From Deltaproteobacteria bacterium (GTDB lineage: Bacteria > Desulfobacterota > Desulfomonilia > UBA1062): a stretch of DNA of 64,000 nucleotides. The DNA lies in NCBI GenBank assembly GCA_018433085.1, contig JAHDRW010000004.1:62001-126000 (forward strand), in the 5' to 3' direction. Under the pieces are notes generated by a model. That model was not told the DNA's origin and did no database searches. It saw nothing but the letters and a program-made list of their open reading frames with translations. Positions 45,231 through 52,911 of this stretch are shown one piece after another. The position numbers were made by a program, and so were the translations under genes. How positions within the stretch are numbered: position 1 is the stretch's first letter; each line of letters begins with the position of its first letter.

Positions 45231-46292
45231 TTACTCCATGTATCCCATGGTTCTCATGTATTCTTTTGTCATCTCGACCAGCTTGGCCGATGCCGGGCTT
45301 CTTTTCGCTTCTTTCTCCCACAATGCGTGAGCGGCCTTCTCGGCCTTTTTCAGCTCTTCGCCCTTGAGCTCGTTCAGCTTCACTCCAGCCTTTTTCATCT
45401 GGGTCAGCCCCCACTGTTCTCCCGTCCAGTTCTGATGATAGGTGTGGTTCAACCCGGCGATGATCACTGCCTGCTCGAGGGCGACCTTGAGGTCATCCGG
45501 CAGGGAATTCCAGGCCCTCTCGTTCACGATCACGTTTGCGCAGTTGATGGGGTTGATGGGCGGCCAGAGAAAGTTTTTGGCCACTTCATGGAACTTCACG
45601 CTGTACATCGCAATCGCACTTCCCCAGCTTACCCCGTCGAGGGCACCGGTCTGGAGCGAGGTATAGGTTTCTTCTCCAGGGATAAACACGCCATTGCCGC
45701 CGAACTGTTCGATCCAGTCCATCATGAGTCCCGACGCACGGACCTTCTTTCCCTTGATATCATCGAGCGTGTTGATGGGATCCTTGAACATGAACGAGCC
45801 GGGCCAGCAGTCCACTCCGGTGGTGAGCAGATACACCCCCTGTTTTTTGTACTCCTCTCTCAGAACATCGATGGCGCGCCAGCCGCCGAATATGTTCGGG
45901 AGCTCCTTGCCGTACATGAAGTTGTACAGCTCGTTGGGGGTCCTGATCCCGAACGGGAGACCATACTCCACGGCTGCCGCCGGGATAACGCCCTGGTAGG
46001 TATACGAAGAGGCGAGACCCATCTCGATCACGCCCATCCTCACCGAATCCATGATGTCGGGGGTCGCCACCAGCTCACCGCCCCAGTACATCTTGATCTG
46101 GAGCCGCCCGTTCGTCATCGCGGGCAGGGTCTTCTCGAACATCTCCACGTAATAAGCCATCCCGGGCTCGGCAGGGCTGCGCCATGCCTGCAGCTTCCAC
46201 TTGTAAACCTTCTCGGCGGCATGCACAGAAAGAACACCGCTCAGAAGTATCGCAACCGCCAGAACCACGATCCCTAGAACCCTTTTTTTCAT
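45231..46292 (-). CDS. dctP: TRAP solute-binding protein DctP
   Basis: The 353-residue periplasmic protein starts at ATG 46292 behind AAGGAAGGAGGC with a Sec signal ending near VHAAEK. It shows the DctP pattern (KLQAWRSPAEPGM, LPAMTNGRLQIKMYWGGEL, KGKKVRASGLMMDWIEQFGGN, TYTSLQTGALDG, HEVAKNFLWPP). The family binds carboxylates. Given the nearby acyl-CoA genes, a short hydroxy- or branched acid is likely. It is the first gene of dctPQM. Confidence 0.95.
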   Translation of the reverse strand: MKKRVLGIVVLAVAILLSGVLSVHAAEKVYKWKLQAWRSPAEPGMAYYVEMFEKTLPAMTNGRLQIKMYWGGELVATPDIMDSVRMGVIEMGLASSYTYQGVIPAAAVEYGLPFGIRTPNELYNFMYGKELPNIFGGWRAIDVLREEYKKQGVYLLTTGVDCWPGSFMFKDPINTLDDIKGKKVRASGLMMDWIEQFGGNGVFIPGEETYTSLQTGALDGVSWGSAIAMYSVKFHEVAKNFLWPPINPINCANVIVNERAWNSLPDDLKVALEQAVIIAGLNHTYHQNWTGEQWGLTQMKKAGVKLNELKGEELKKAEKAAHALWEKEAKRSPASAKLVEMTKEYMRTMGYME

Positions 46293-46665
46293 AACAGCCT
46301 CCTTCCTTTTCGTGTAGATCTTAATTGGTTGTTTCTGACACACTGGCTTATTTCATGATCCCTTACGGATCATTCACCGATGCCTGAGGAGGAAAAACAA
46401 TGTGCAGTCCCAGAGCCCGCTTGCGTCACACACGCGACTCGAAATACACGGTATTAATCATTTCAAACTCCCTCAGAAATATTTCCCCTACCTCCGTCCC
46501 CACCTTAAATTAATCTTATTTAATTTCTATTTTATATTGAATTGTATTCTATTGATTGTCGCCATCATTGTCAACCACTTTGTTTTTTTCATTATATAAT
46601 TATTCATCCATAATTTATCATCGTGTATTTTGTAATGTGTTATCAATGGCCTAAATAATGTTCCT

Positions 46666-46695
46666 GGGATGTGGCCGACCCGCCGGCCACATCCC
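46666..46695. repeat. Perfect 12-base GC-rich hairpin
   Basis: GGGATGTGGCCG (46666-46677) and CGGCCACATCCC (46684-46695) flank a six-base loop. No T-tract follows on either strand. It marks the edge between AT-rich and GC-rich sequence. Confidence 0.5.
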
Positions 46696-47305
46696 ATCAC
46701 ACGAAAGGTATGGGGACGTCGGTATAATCTCATTCACCATTATCTTTTTATTAACCATATTAATCCCTGGCTGCATGCCTTTCCGCCATCCGTCGGTACA
46801 GGCATTCCACTTCTTTCGATCATTATGACGCCAGACCTGGGCAACAAGATCTTTCACCGCAAAGGCATGGATTCTTCCGGTTCCGGTCTGCCGCTCCATC
46901 TCTTCCCCCGGACTATATCCGTACCGGGGAAAAACCCTGCGACTATCGGGAATTATTATATGAGAGCGGACCATATTCCCAATCTCCCCTCCGGAGGCGG
47001 GCCCATATCCGCCAGGCTCTCCCCCGGTTTCCCGATGAGTGTTTGCCACAGGAACAACCGGCTTGTGCGGTTCCGTCCCCCTACCTTCCCCTCCGGCCGT
47101 GAAAGCATGCCCTTGCGATACATGTGGTGGGGTCGTACAGTACAATCCGGATATCGGATCGAGCGCCTTTTCTGAATTCACCACCTGCCATGGAGAGCGC
47201 AGGCTCCCAACCAGAGTGCATCAGGAAGGCAATGAGTTAGAACCTATCCTTAAATAATGATGGGATATCTGATTTCCAATTGTTATCTCTGGGGAAACCC
47301 TATTT

Positions 47306-47395
47306 AGGGACAGATTTTAAATATCATCCTTGAATAGGGCTCCAGAAGATGCGTCTGCCGGGTAACACACTGTCTTATTCTCGTCAGGGACAGAT
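47306..47395 (+). repeat. Pair of AGGGACAGAT direct repeats
   Basis: The ten-base sequence occurs at 47306-47315 and 47386-47395. Similar GGGACAG sequences flank transposase genes in many genomes. No transposase frame lies between. Confidence 0.2.
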
Positions 47396-47619
47396 CCCGA
47401 ACATGTCTTTTCCTTCACGCATCGATAAGCCGTCATCTTCGTTTGCATAGTTCTTTTTCCCTTTGTTTCTCCGTGGGGAACCCGGCACCGCTTTAGTATG
47501 AATGCGATTCAGTCCTATGGCTTTATCAAGTGATCATATCCATCCTCTTTCGCAACCACAAGACGATGGCGGGCCAGCGGTTGTGGTTGATCAACCCGGT
47601 CCATTCCTTCCCCGACGAT

Positions 47620-47794
47620 CTATGACGATACTTCATGTTTCGGCAGAGGCCGTCCCTGAGTTATGAGGGGCTGGACACGGAAGGCCAACAGCCCTTCGAG
47701 CATCACCAGAACTGCGATGACCGCGAAGCCTGCCCGCAACCTGAACCCCGAGAGCCTGCCTGACGGACAACTTACTTTCCTTGCCCTGTGTCAT
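47620..47794 (-). pseudogene. Possible frameshifted small membrane protein gene
   Basis: ATG 47794 follows GAAAGGGGGTTACC. The first frame reads MTQGKESKLSVRQALG. At a GGGG run (plus positions 47746-47749) a one-base shift leads into FRLRAGFAVIAVLVMLEG and LLAFRVQPLITQGRPLPKHE, which looks like one membrane helix plus a tail, ending at TAG 47620. Without the extra base it would be a 57-residue protein. It may be a recent pseudogene or a sequencing error. Confidence 0.3.
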
Positions 47795-47974
47795 GGTAAC
47801 CCCCTTTCATGCGAAACCCGGCATGGAACGGGACAGTACATGCCCGCCTCCCCCGGCCGGGGCGAACACGCTTGAAATAAAAAATCTCGTGGTTTTCCGA
47901 GATGATGCGGAAAAACCCGATAATGGGAACATTCCCACAGGTTCAATGTCCGGCGCACCTTTGCTCCCGCGAAT

Positions 47975-48015
47975 ATCTTAAGCCGCCTCCGGCGCCGGGC
48001 GATCCGGCTTAAGAT
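47975..48015. terminator. Hairpin downstream of the exonuclease gene
   Basis: ATCTTAAGCCG (47975-47985) and CGGCTTAAGAT (48005-48015) are perfect inverted arms just past the exonuclease stop. A T-tract is missing, so it may stabilise the mRNA end rather than terminate. Confidence 0.35.
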
Positions 48016-48021
48016 CAGGCC

Positions 48022-48762
48022 CTATATCTTCCCCTGCCTGGCGAGCGCCAGCCTCTTAAGAAGCTCGTCGGGGCCCGGCTTGCGCCTTGAGGGCCGAAGC
48101 GGGGGAACCTTCCGCCTGCCTTCGGCACACAGCCTCACCTCTTCGAGGCGGGACACGTGGTGGCTCAGGAGGTGCGGGCCGATCTTTTCTCTCAGGAGGC
48201 GCACGACCATGTCCACATCGTCCAGGGCGTGGTGCTTCTGCTGCTCAGCGATCCCGAACGTCTTGAGCACCGTGATCAGCCGGTAGTTGTAGAGACGCGG
48301 CACCACGTTGCGGACAAGATTGAGCACACAAAACCCGGGCCGCAGGGTTTCGGGCATGCCCATGCGCCGGAAGGTGGGCGCCAGCACCCGGTCCCAGTCA
48401 AAGGAGAGATTGTACGAGGCCAGAGGCAAATCGCCGGCATACAGACGAAACCGCTCCAGGGCCTCGCGCGGGGGGTTGCCTTGCTCTCTGAGATAGCTCC
48501 GGGTGTAGCCGTGGATCCGTACGGCAGCGGGCTCCATGGGCACGTCAAAGTCGATGAGCTCCCGGAAAGGCTCACCCTCGGGCTCCCATCCCTGCATGAT
48601 CCGGGCGGCAATCTCTACAGGGTAAACCGGATCGTTGAGTCCGGTTGTCTCGGTGTCGATGAGCACCCATCGGTCTGCATGATTACTTCCGCTGTCTGTC
48701 ACCTTTTCAACCGCCTTGATGGAGAAGATTAACCTCCCCTCGCACATCGACCCAAGGGCCAT
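48022..48762 (-). CDS. DnaQ-like DEDDh 3'-5' exonuclease
   Basis: This product of about 246 residues has the three exonuclease motifs: VLIDTETTGL (ExoI), ASYNLSFDWDRV (ExoII) and HHALDDVDMVVRLL (ExoIII, DEDDh type). It resembles DnaQ epsilon or RNase T-like enzymes but lacks the polymerase-binding tail, so repair or RNA trimming is possible. The start is uncertain: ATG 48762 or 48747 has no strong ribosome site, and GTG at VTDSGSNHADRW, just before the domain, is another option. The C-terminal 60 residues are basic. Confidence 0.88.
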   Translation of the reverse strand: MALGSMCEGRLIFSIKAVEKVTDSGSNHADRWVLIDTETTGLNDPVYPVEIAARIMQGWEPEGEPFRELIDFDVPMEPAAVRIHGYTRSYLREQGNPPREALERFRLYAGDLPLASYNLSFDWDRVLAPTFRRMGMPETLRPGFCVLNLVRNVVPRLYNYRLITVLKTFGIAEQQKHHALDDVDMVVRLLREKIGPHLLSHHVSRLEEVRLCAEGRRKVPPLRPSRRKPGPDELLKRLALARQGKI

Positions 48763-48903
48763 GGCAAGACAGAATGGTACATATATATGGATATCAAATA
48801 AAAGACACAGAAACACAAGAAAGAAATGGTTATGTTAGTCTGCATCTCCGTCGTTTTTCTTTGCATTGCTCTTCCCGTCCTCGACCGGACAGGTGCGGCT
48901 CAT

Positions 48904-48993
48904 TCAGGTCCGCACGCCCAGCTTGGGAAGCAGCCACGCCTGGAGGAAAAACCAGGCTCCGATTATGAGAAGAAGGATCCCGATGTCGGCCAT
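48904..48993 (-). CDS. 29-residue single-span membrane micro-protein
   Basis: ATG 48993 follows AAGGAGTGCGATC. The product reads MADIGILLLIIGAWFFLQAW then LLPKLGVRT and stops at 48904. It is one hydrophobic helix with a Pro-Lys-Leu-Gly-Val tail. The good ribosome site, clean membrane helix and isolated position favour a real gene. I recall similar short hypothetical proteins in deltaproteobacteria but cannot verify that here. Confidence 0.55.
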   Translation of the reverse strand: MADIGILLLIIGAWFFLQAWLLPKLGVRT

Positions 48994-49154
48994 GATCGCA
49001 CTCCTTGTCTTTTTAGATTCTTGATTGTGAGTCCTCGGGGAATCTTCCGCCATTCCTGCCCGCATTATGCACGGGAAGCATTCTTAATCGCATTGATACG
49101 GATCAATGCATGATACTTCTTTGAAGGGGTCAAACACCAGTGCATGCCGAAGGC

Positions 49155-49195
49155 AAAAAAAAAGGATGGCGGTTAGGGCATAGGACGCGCCATCC
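49155..49195 (-). terminator. Intrinsic terminator on the minus strand
   Basis: On the minus strand GGATGGCG (49195-49188) pairs with CGCCATCC (49171-49164), followed at once by nine T residues. It is one of the best terminators in the window and must end a minus-strand transcript from the 49.2-49.9 kb region. Confidence 0.75.
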
Positions 49196-49326
49196 TAAAG
49201 AGGAGGTTTTATGTTTGTATTATTTGAGATGCACCGCAACGGAAATGGATTCACAAAATGTGGGTAATCTAATAAATCGTCAGGCGCGGTCGCCTTTCGA
49301 GGGAAATCCATTCCATATTGGCTCAT
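49195..49326 (-). CDS. Candidate 43-residue protein ending in a terminator
   Basis: ATG 49326 has GAGAAGGAC upstream. The product begins MSQYGMDFPRKATAPDDLLD and continues YPHFVNPFPLRCISNN to a TAG whose last base starts the terminator stem. Codons are AT-richer (TTA, ATA) than in neighbouring genes. No homologue is known to me. It may instead be part of a small RNA or the long 3' end of the cold-shock mRNA. Confidence 0.35.
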   Translation of the reverse strand: MSQYGMDFPRKATAPDDLLDYPHFVNPFPLRCISNNTNIKPPL

Positions 49327-49658
49327 ATTGTCCTTCTCGTGGATATCATAAGATCCGGCAATCGTCTGCCATTATCATCCGCTCAATAGGCAATTTACTT
49401 TTATATTGCCGTTTAGGGCTATGGCTGACCCGATACCCGGCCATCGGCCCGGTCTCGTATGTAACGACCCGCGGAATACGCCCTCGTGAAGCTCCTGGAG
49501 CGATGGAGACAAGGAATCGGAAGAACGGGGAAGGCAACGCGCAGCCGCACGAGAAACGGATGCGTATGAGAACAGAATCCCCCCACCCCGGCAAGCCTCA
49601 TACCGGAGTGGATATCGCTGATCGGGATGGGAGGCTTTTCGCTCGTTGTCGAGCGCTA

Positions 49659-49859
49659 TTAGGCTTTATAGACGTTTGACGCCTGGGGCCCCTTCGGTCC
49701 ATTCGTGATGTCGAAGGTCACTCTCTGCCCCTCTTCGAGAGACCGGAAACCTTCCTGCTTGATGGATGTGTGGTGCACGAAGACATCCTGCCCGTCATCC
49801 GACGTAATGAAACCAAAGCCTTTTGAATCATTGAACCACTTTACTTTTCCCTGTGCCAT
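49659..49859 (-). CDS. csp: Cold-shock protein, CspA family
   Basis: This 66-residue cold-shock domain has RNP1 ([11 protein letters not shown]) and RNP2 (DVFVHHTSI) for single-stranded RNA/DNA binding: [14 protein letters not shown] and [18 protein letters not shown]. It is an RNA chaperone. ATG 49859 follows AAAGAGGTC. A leader of up to 180 bases upstream is AT-rich, as usual for temperature-responsive csp mRNAs, but no defined thermosensor can be claimed. Confidence 0.95.
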   Translation of the reverse strand: MAQGKVKWFNDSKGFGFITSDDGQDVFVHHTSIKQEGFRSLEEGQRVTFDITNGPKGPQASNVYKA

Positions 49860-50095
49860 GAAAGACCTCTTTCCAGATGCCCTGACCGGCAAAGCCAGAG
49901 ATCTGTTTTTTAGAATTTCTGAAAATGAGAATTATCGTGAATGATCCGTTGGCTTTTTGAAGTGAACCGAAGGTTGCATTCATACAGCACTTTTCATATC
50001 ACATAGATCTCTCTTTCAGATCTTATTTGCCTTTAGTGCAAAACAGGGGGCATGTCAACAAAAAACGTTTTCGTGAGAACAGAAAGCCCCCTCGA

Positions 50096-50479
50096 TCACT
50101 TTTCGATACCGAGCTTCCTCATGCGGGCCTGGAGTGTGGCGCGCTTCATGCCCAGGATTTCGGCGGCACCCCCGGGTCCGCCCAGACTGCCGCGCGAGAG
50201 GTCGAGCACGTGCATGATATATCGTCGCTGGATCTCGTCCATGGAGGGTGTATCGGCAAAGGCGGATTCCAATACGGGCCGTGACACCGCAGGCAGATGG
50301 AGCTGTAGCCTGTCTCCGGCAGAGAGAACGGCGCAACGCTCGATCACGTTCCTCAACTCGCACACGTTGCCCGGCCAGGAATACGCCGAGAGGACCTTTT
50401 CATCCTCGCGGGTCAGGGCGGGCAGGCTCCGGTGATACTTTCTTCCGTCGTTCTTAAGAAGCGGATTTAGAAGAGAGAT
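50096..50479 (-). pseudogene. C-terminal remnant of a sigma-54-dependent Fis-family activator
   Basis: The minus frame from a TGA at 50482-50480 to the stop at 50096 carries the end of an AAA+ activator (LTREDEKVLSAYSWPGNVCELRNVIERC) and a Fis-type HTH (GGPGGAAEILGMKRATLQARMRKLGI). Walker A, Walker B, the GAFTGA loop and any sensor domain are missing, and 600 bases upstream show no trace of them. It is a truncated gene, though GTG 50365 could still express a 90-residue DNA-binding fragment. Confidence 0.8.
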
Positions 50480-51087
50480 TCAAAAGGACACACGGCCCGG
50501 GAACGGACTGCACCGACCGGCTTCCCGGTCCCAGGCCGCGAGAAATGGACCGGCTTTTCAAGGATTTATAATTCACCCATCATCACCCCTGCGACAAGCA
50601 CAAATATGGGTTTGTCGATGTCCACATATGGGCTTTCCGTAATGAAACAGCACCAATCATCCTTCAATAACGGGAGGTTGGAAGGGCCTGCGGTGTGGCA
50701 CGAGACATGCTTTATGATTCGCATACGGGCAGATACGCGTGCAAAGAGAAAACTTTAGAAACCGGTGAATTATATGGTTGTGCACGACGCCGGGTTCTGG
50801 TCCCTTAAAAAAATAAGCGGCACAAAACGTAAATTTTATGTTAAAATAATAAATAAATCGTGATGAGACCCATCAGGCCCTGCATCAGATGCCTTACCGG
50901 TGTTCGCGGCGCGGCGGATTTTTATATGGAATAAGTTCCGGTGAATGTCTCGAACAGGGGCTTTCTCGGTTCCGTATCAGGACACCCGGGGGAGATGCGG
51001 GAGCGGACATATGGTCGGGCCACCGCCCCGACGCCACATGCCGCCCCTGCATATGATTGAGCATACTAATGAAAGAAGGAGAGTGAT
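50480..51087. other. Intergenic region with sigma-54-like promoter
   Basis: A 600-base stretch between the activator remnant and the large acyl-CoA dehydrogenase. Positions 50805-50865 are very AT-rich (poly-A and TAAAATAATAAATAAAT). The -24/-12 element at 50696 is listed separately. No gene is seen. Confidence 0.45.
50696..50711 (+). promoter_or_regulatory. Sigma-54-type -24/-12 promoter candidate
   Basis: TGGCACGAGACATGCT has GG and GC separated by exactly ten bases, matching TGGCAC-N5-TTGCA/T except one base. It points toward the acyl-CoA dehydrogenase gene 377 bases downstream, next to the decayed sigma-54 activator. Confidence 0.5.
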
Positions 51088-52803
51088 ATGAACTATTTGA
51101 TTCAGCCCAAGAAGTACGCTTCGCTGATGGCGGACGAGGGTTCCCGGGCAATCATGGACAAGACCATTGCCTTTTTCGAGAAGATGGGCAAAACCCAACT
51201 CCTGGACGACTACAACAAGAAGGTCTGGTACCGCGAGTTCGTGGATTTCATCGGCCACGAGCGGATATTCGCCAAGCTCCTCACCCCCAAGGAATATGCC
51301 GGAGGTGATCCCGACTGCCGCTGGGACACGGCGCGCAACAGCGAGTACAGCGAGCTGCTCGCCTTTTACGGGCTGGGATATTGGTACTGCTTCCAGGTCA
51401 CCATCCTGGGCCTGGGCCCCACCTGGATGAGCCCCAACGAGACGGCCAAGAAGAAGGCTGCAAAGCTCCTGAAAGAAGGCGCCATCTTCGCGTTCGGCCT
51501 CTCCGAGCGGACCCACGGCGCCGACATCTACTCCACCGAGACCGCGCTCACCCCGGACGGCGAAGGCACCTTCAAGGCCAACGGCGAGAAGTACTATATC
51601 GGCAACGGTAACGAGGCCGAGATGGTCTCGACCCTGGGCAAAGTCAAGGACGGTACGGATGACTACACCTTCTTCGTCACCAACTACCGGCACAAGTCCT
51701 ACGAGCTGAAGAAGAACGTGATCTCCCACCAGGAGTACGTGTCCAACTTCGCCCTGCACGACTATCCCATAACCGAAGAGGACATCCTCTCGCGCGGACC
51801 GCATGCATGGGACTCGGCGCTCAACACCGTGAACATCGGCAAGTTCAACATCGGACCGGCATCGCTGGGCCTGGCGGAGCACTGCTTTTACGAGGCCATC
51901 ACGCACGCGTCGAACCGCGTCCTCTACGGCATGAAGGTCACGGACATGCCCCACGTGAGGAAGAACTTCATGGACGCATGGCTGAGGCTCGTGGCCATGA
52001 AGATGTACCAGCGCCGTTCCACCGACTATTTCCGGGGCGCTCATGCAAACGACCGCCGCTACCTGCTCTATAATCCCACCAGCAAGATGAAGGTGACTCT
52101 CCAGTCCGAGGACGTGGTCAACCTGCTCTGGGACGTGATCGCGGCCAAGGGCTTCGAGAAGGACACCTACTTCTCCATGGCCGCCGCCGACATGCGCGGC
52201 CCGTCCAAGCTCGAAGGCACGGTGCACGTGAACGTACAGCTCATCCGCAAGTTCATGAAGAACTACTTCTTCAACCCGGCCGAGTACACCCCGGTGGAGC
52301 CGAACCTCTCGCTCGATGACGACCTCTTTCTCTTCGACCAGGGACCGACCAAGGGCCTGGGCAAGGTGCAGTTCCATGACTACAGGCCGGTCTTCGAGGC
52401 AAACAAGGATCTGCCCAACGTGGCCACCTTCATGAAACAGACCGCGATCTTCAAGGAGTTGCTGGAGAAGGCGGGTCCGGACAAGATGCAGGACATGGAC
52501 CCCTCGTGGTCCCTGCCGCTGGGCGAGATGTTTTCCATCGTGGTCTATGGCCAACTCATCCTCGAGCAGGCCGGGTTCGACAAGACGGACCCGGATATCA
52601 TCAACCAGATCTTCGACTTCATGGTACGCGACTTCTCGCTCTTCGCCCTGCAGATCTACGGCAACCATAGTACCAAGGACGAGCAGCGGGCGTACTGCAG
52701 GGACATCATGCTCATCAAGGCCGTGCCCGATCCTGCTCAGTATGGCAGGGTCTGGGAGAAGTATGTCTCCGTGCTCAACGGCGAGTACGCGATGAACGAG
52801 TAG
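51088..52803 (+). CDS. Large acyl-CoA dehydrogenase-family protein
   Basis: The 571-residue ACAD-fold protein is diverged from the usual short-chain type: AFGLSERTHGADIYSTETAL replaces the normal LTEPxAGSD segment, with KANGEKYYIGNGNEAEM and LEGTVHVNVQLIRKFMKNYF, where the Glu may be the catalytic base. It is longer than standard (about 380) and has an extra C-terminal helical region. Substrate unknown, possibly an alicyclic, aromatic-derived or long acyl-CoA. ATG 51088 follows AAAGAAGGAGAGTG. It is monocistronic with terminator 52862-52899 and may be sigma-54 controlled. Confidence 0.88.
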   Translation: MNYLIQPKKYASLMADEGSRAIMDKTIAFFEKMGKTQLLDDYNKKVWYREFVDFIGHERIFAKLLTPKEYAGGDPDCRWDTARNSEYSELLAFYGLGYWYCFQVTILGLGPTWMSPNETAKKKAAKLLKEGAIFAFGLSERTHGADIYSTETALTPDGEGTFKANGEKYYIGNGNEAEMVSTLGKVKDGTDDYTFFVTNYRHKSYELKKNVISHQEYVSNFALHDYPITEEDILSRGPHAWDSALNTVNIGKFNIGPASLGLAEHCFYEAITHASNRVLYGMKVTDMPHVRKNFMDAWLRLVAMKMYQRRSTDYFRGAHANDRRYLLYNPTSKMKVTLQSEDVVNLLWDVIAAKGFEKDTYFSMAAADMRGPSKLEGTVHVNVQLIRKFMKNYFFNPAEYTPVEPNLSLDDDLFLFDQGPTKGLGKVQFHDYRPVFEANKDLPNVATFMKQTAIFKELLEKAGPDKMQDMDPSWSLPLGEMFSIVVYGQLILEQAGFDKTDPDIINQIFDFMVRDFSLFALQIYGNHSTKDEQRAYCRDIMLIKAVPDPAQYGRVWEKYVSVLNGEYAMNE

Positions 52804-52861
52804 AAGAAAACGGAGGCCCGCTCGCGCGGACCGATCCGTACTTTCTTATGAAACTCCGGTC

Positions 52862-52903
52862 AAAGGGCGGGGATGGGCTCTCTAGTCTCCCCGCCCTTTC
52901 TTC
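52862..52903. terminator. Bidirectional intrinsic terminator
   Basis: AAAGGGCGGGGA (52862-52873) pairs with TCCCCGCCCTTT (52888-52899); T and A tracts flank it. It serves the acyl-CoA dehydrogenase (plus) and porin (minus) genes. Confidence 0.85.
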
Positions 52904-52911
52904 GCGGTCTT

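Larger units (their letters stand above)
46293..48021. other. 1.7 kb gene-poor region
   Basis: Positions 46430-46660 are strongly AT-rich. TGATCC-CTTAC-GGATCA (46356-46372) is a palindrome in the dctP leader. A perfect GC hairpin is at 46666-46695, and AGGGACAGAT occurs twice (47306, 47386), as is common around decayed transposases, though no transposase remains. A frameshifted small gene is proposed at 47620-47794. Overlapping frames of about 170 residues on both strands at 46650-47184 have no coding character. Confidence 0.4.
48994..49658. other. Region between micro-protein and cold-shock gene
   Basis: Contains a candidate 43-codon gene (49195-49326) and a terminator (49155-49195), both minus strand. 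The rest (49327-49658) shows only a small hairpin, CGCTCG-TTGT-CGAGCG, just beyond the cold-shock stop. Confidence 0.4.

Noticed and set aside
46400-46513. A 37-codon frame with GAGGAGG upstream
   Set aside because: The product is Arg/Ser/Asn-rich without structure, and the purine run may serve nothing on this strand.
46651-47184. Overlapping frames of about 170 codons on both strands
   Set aside because: Neither has a ribosome site, family motif or host-like codon bias; both cannot be true and probably neither is.
47306-47395. Transposon remnant based on AGGGACAGAT repeats
   Set aside because: Two ten-base copies and no transposase frame or terminal inverted repeats; kept only as a weak repeat feature.
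49211-49267. An 18-codon plus-strand frame behind GAGGAGG
   Set aside because: Too short and antisense to the candidate 43-codon gene and terminator, which explain the region better.
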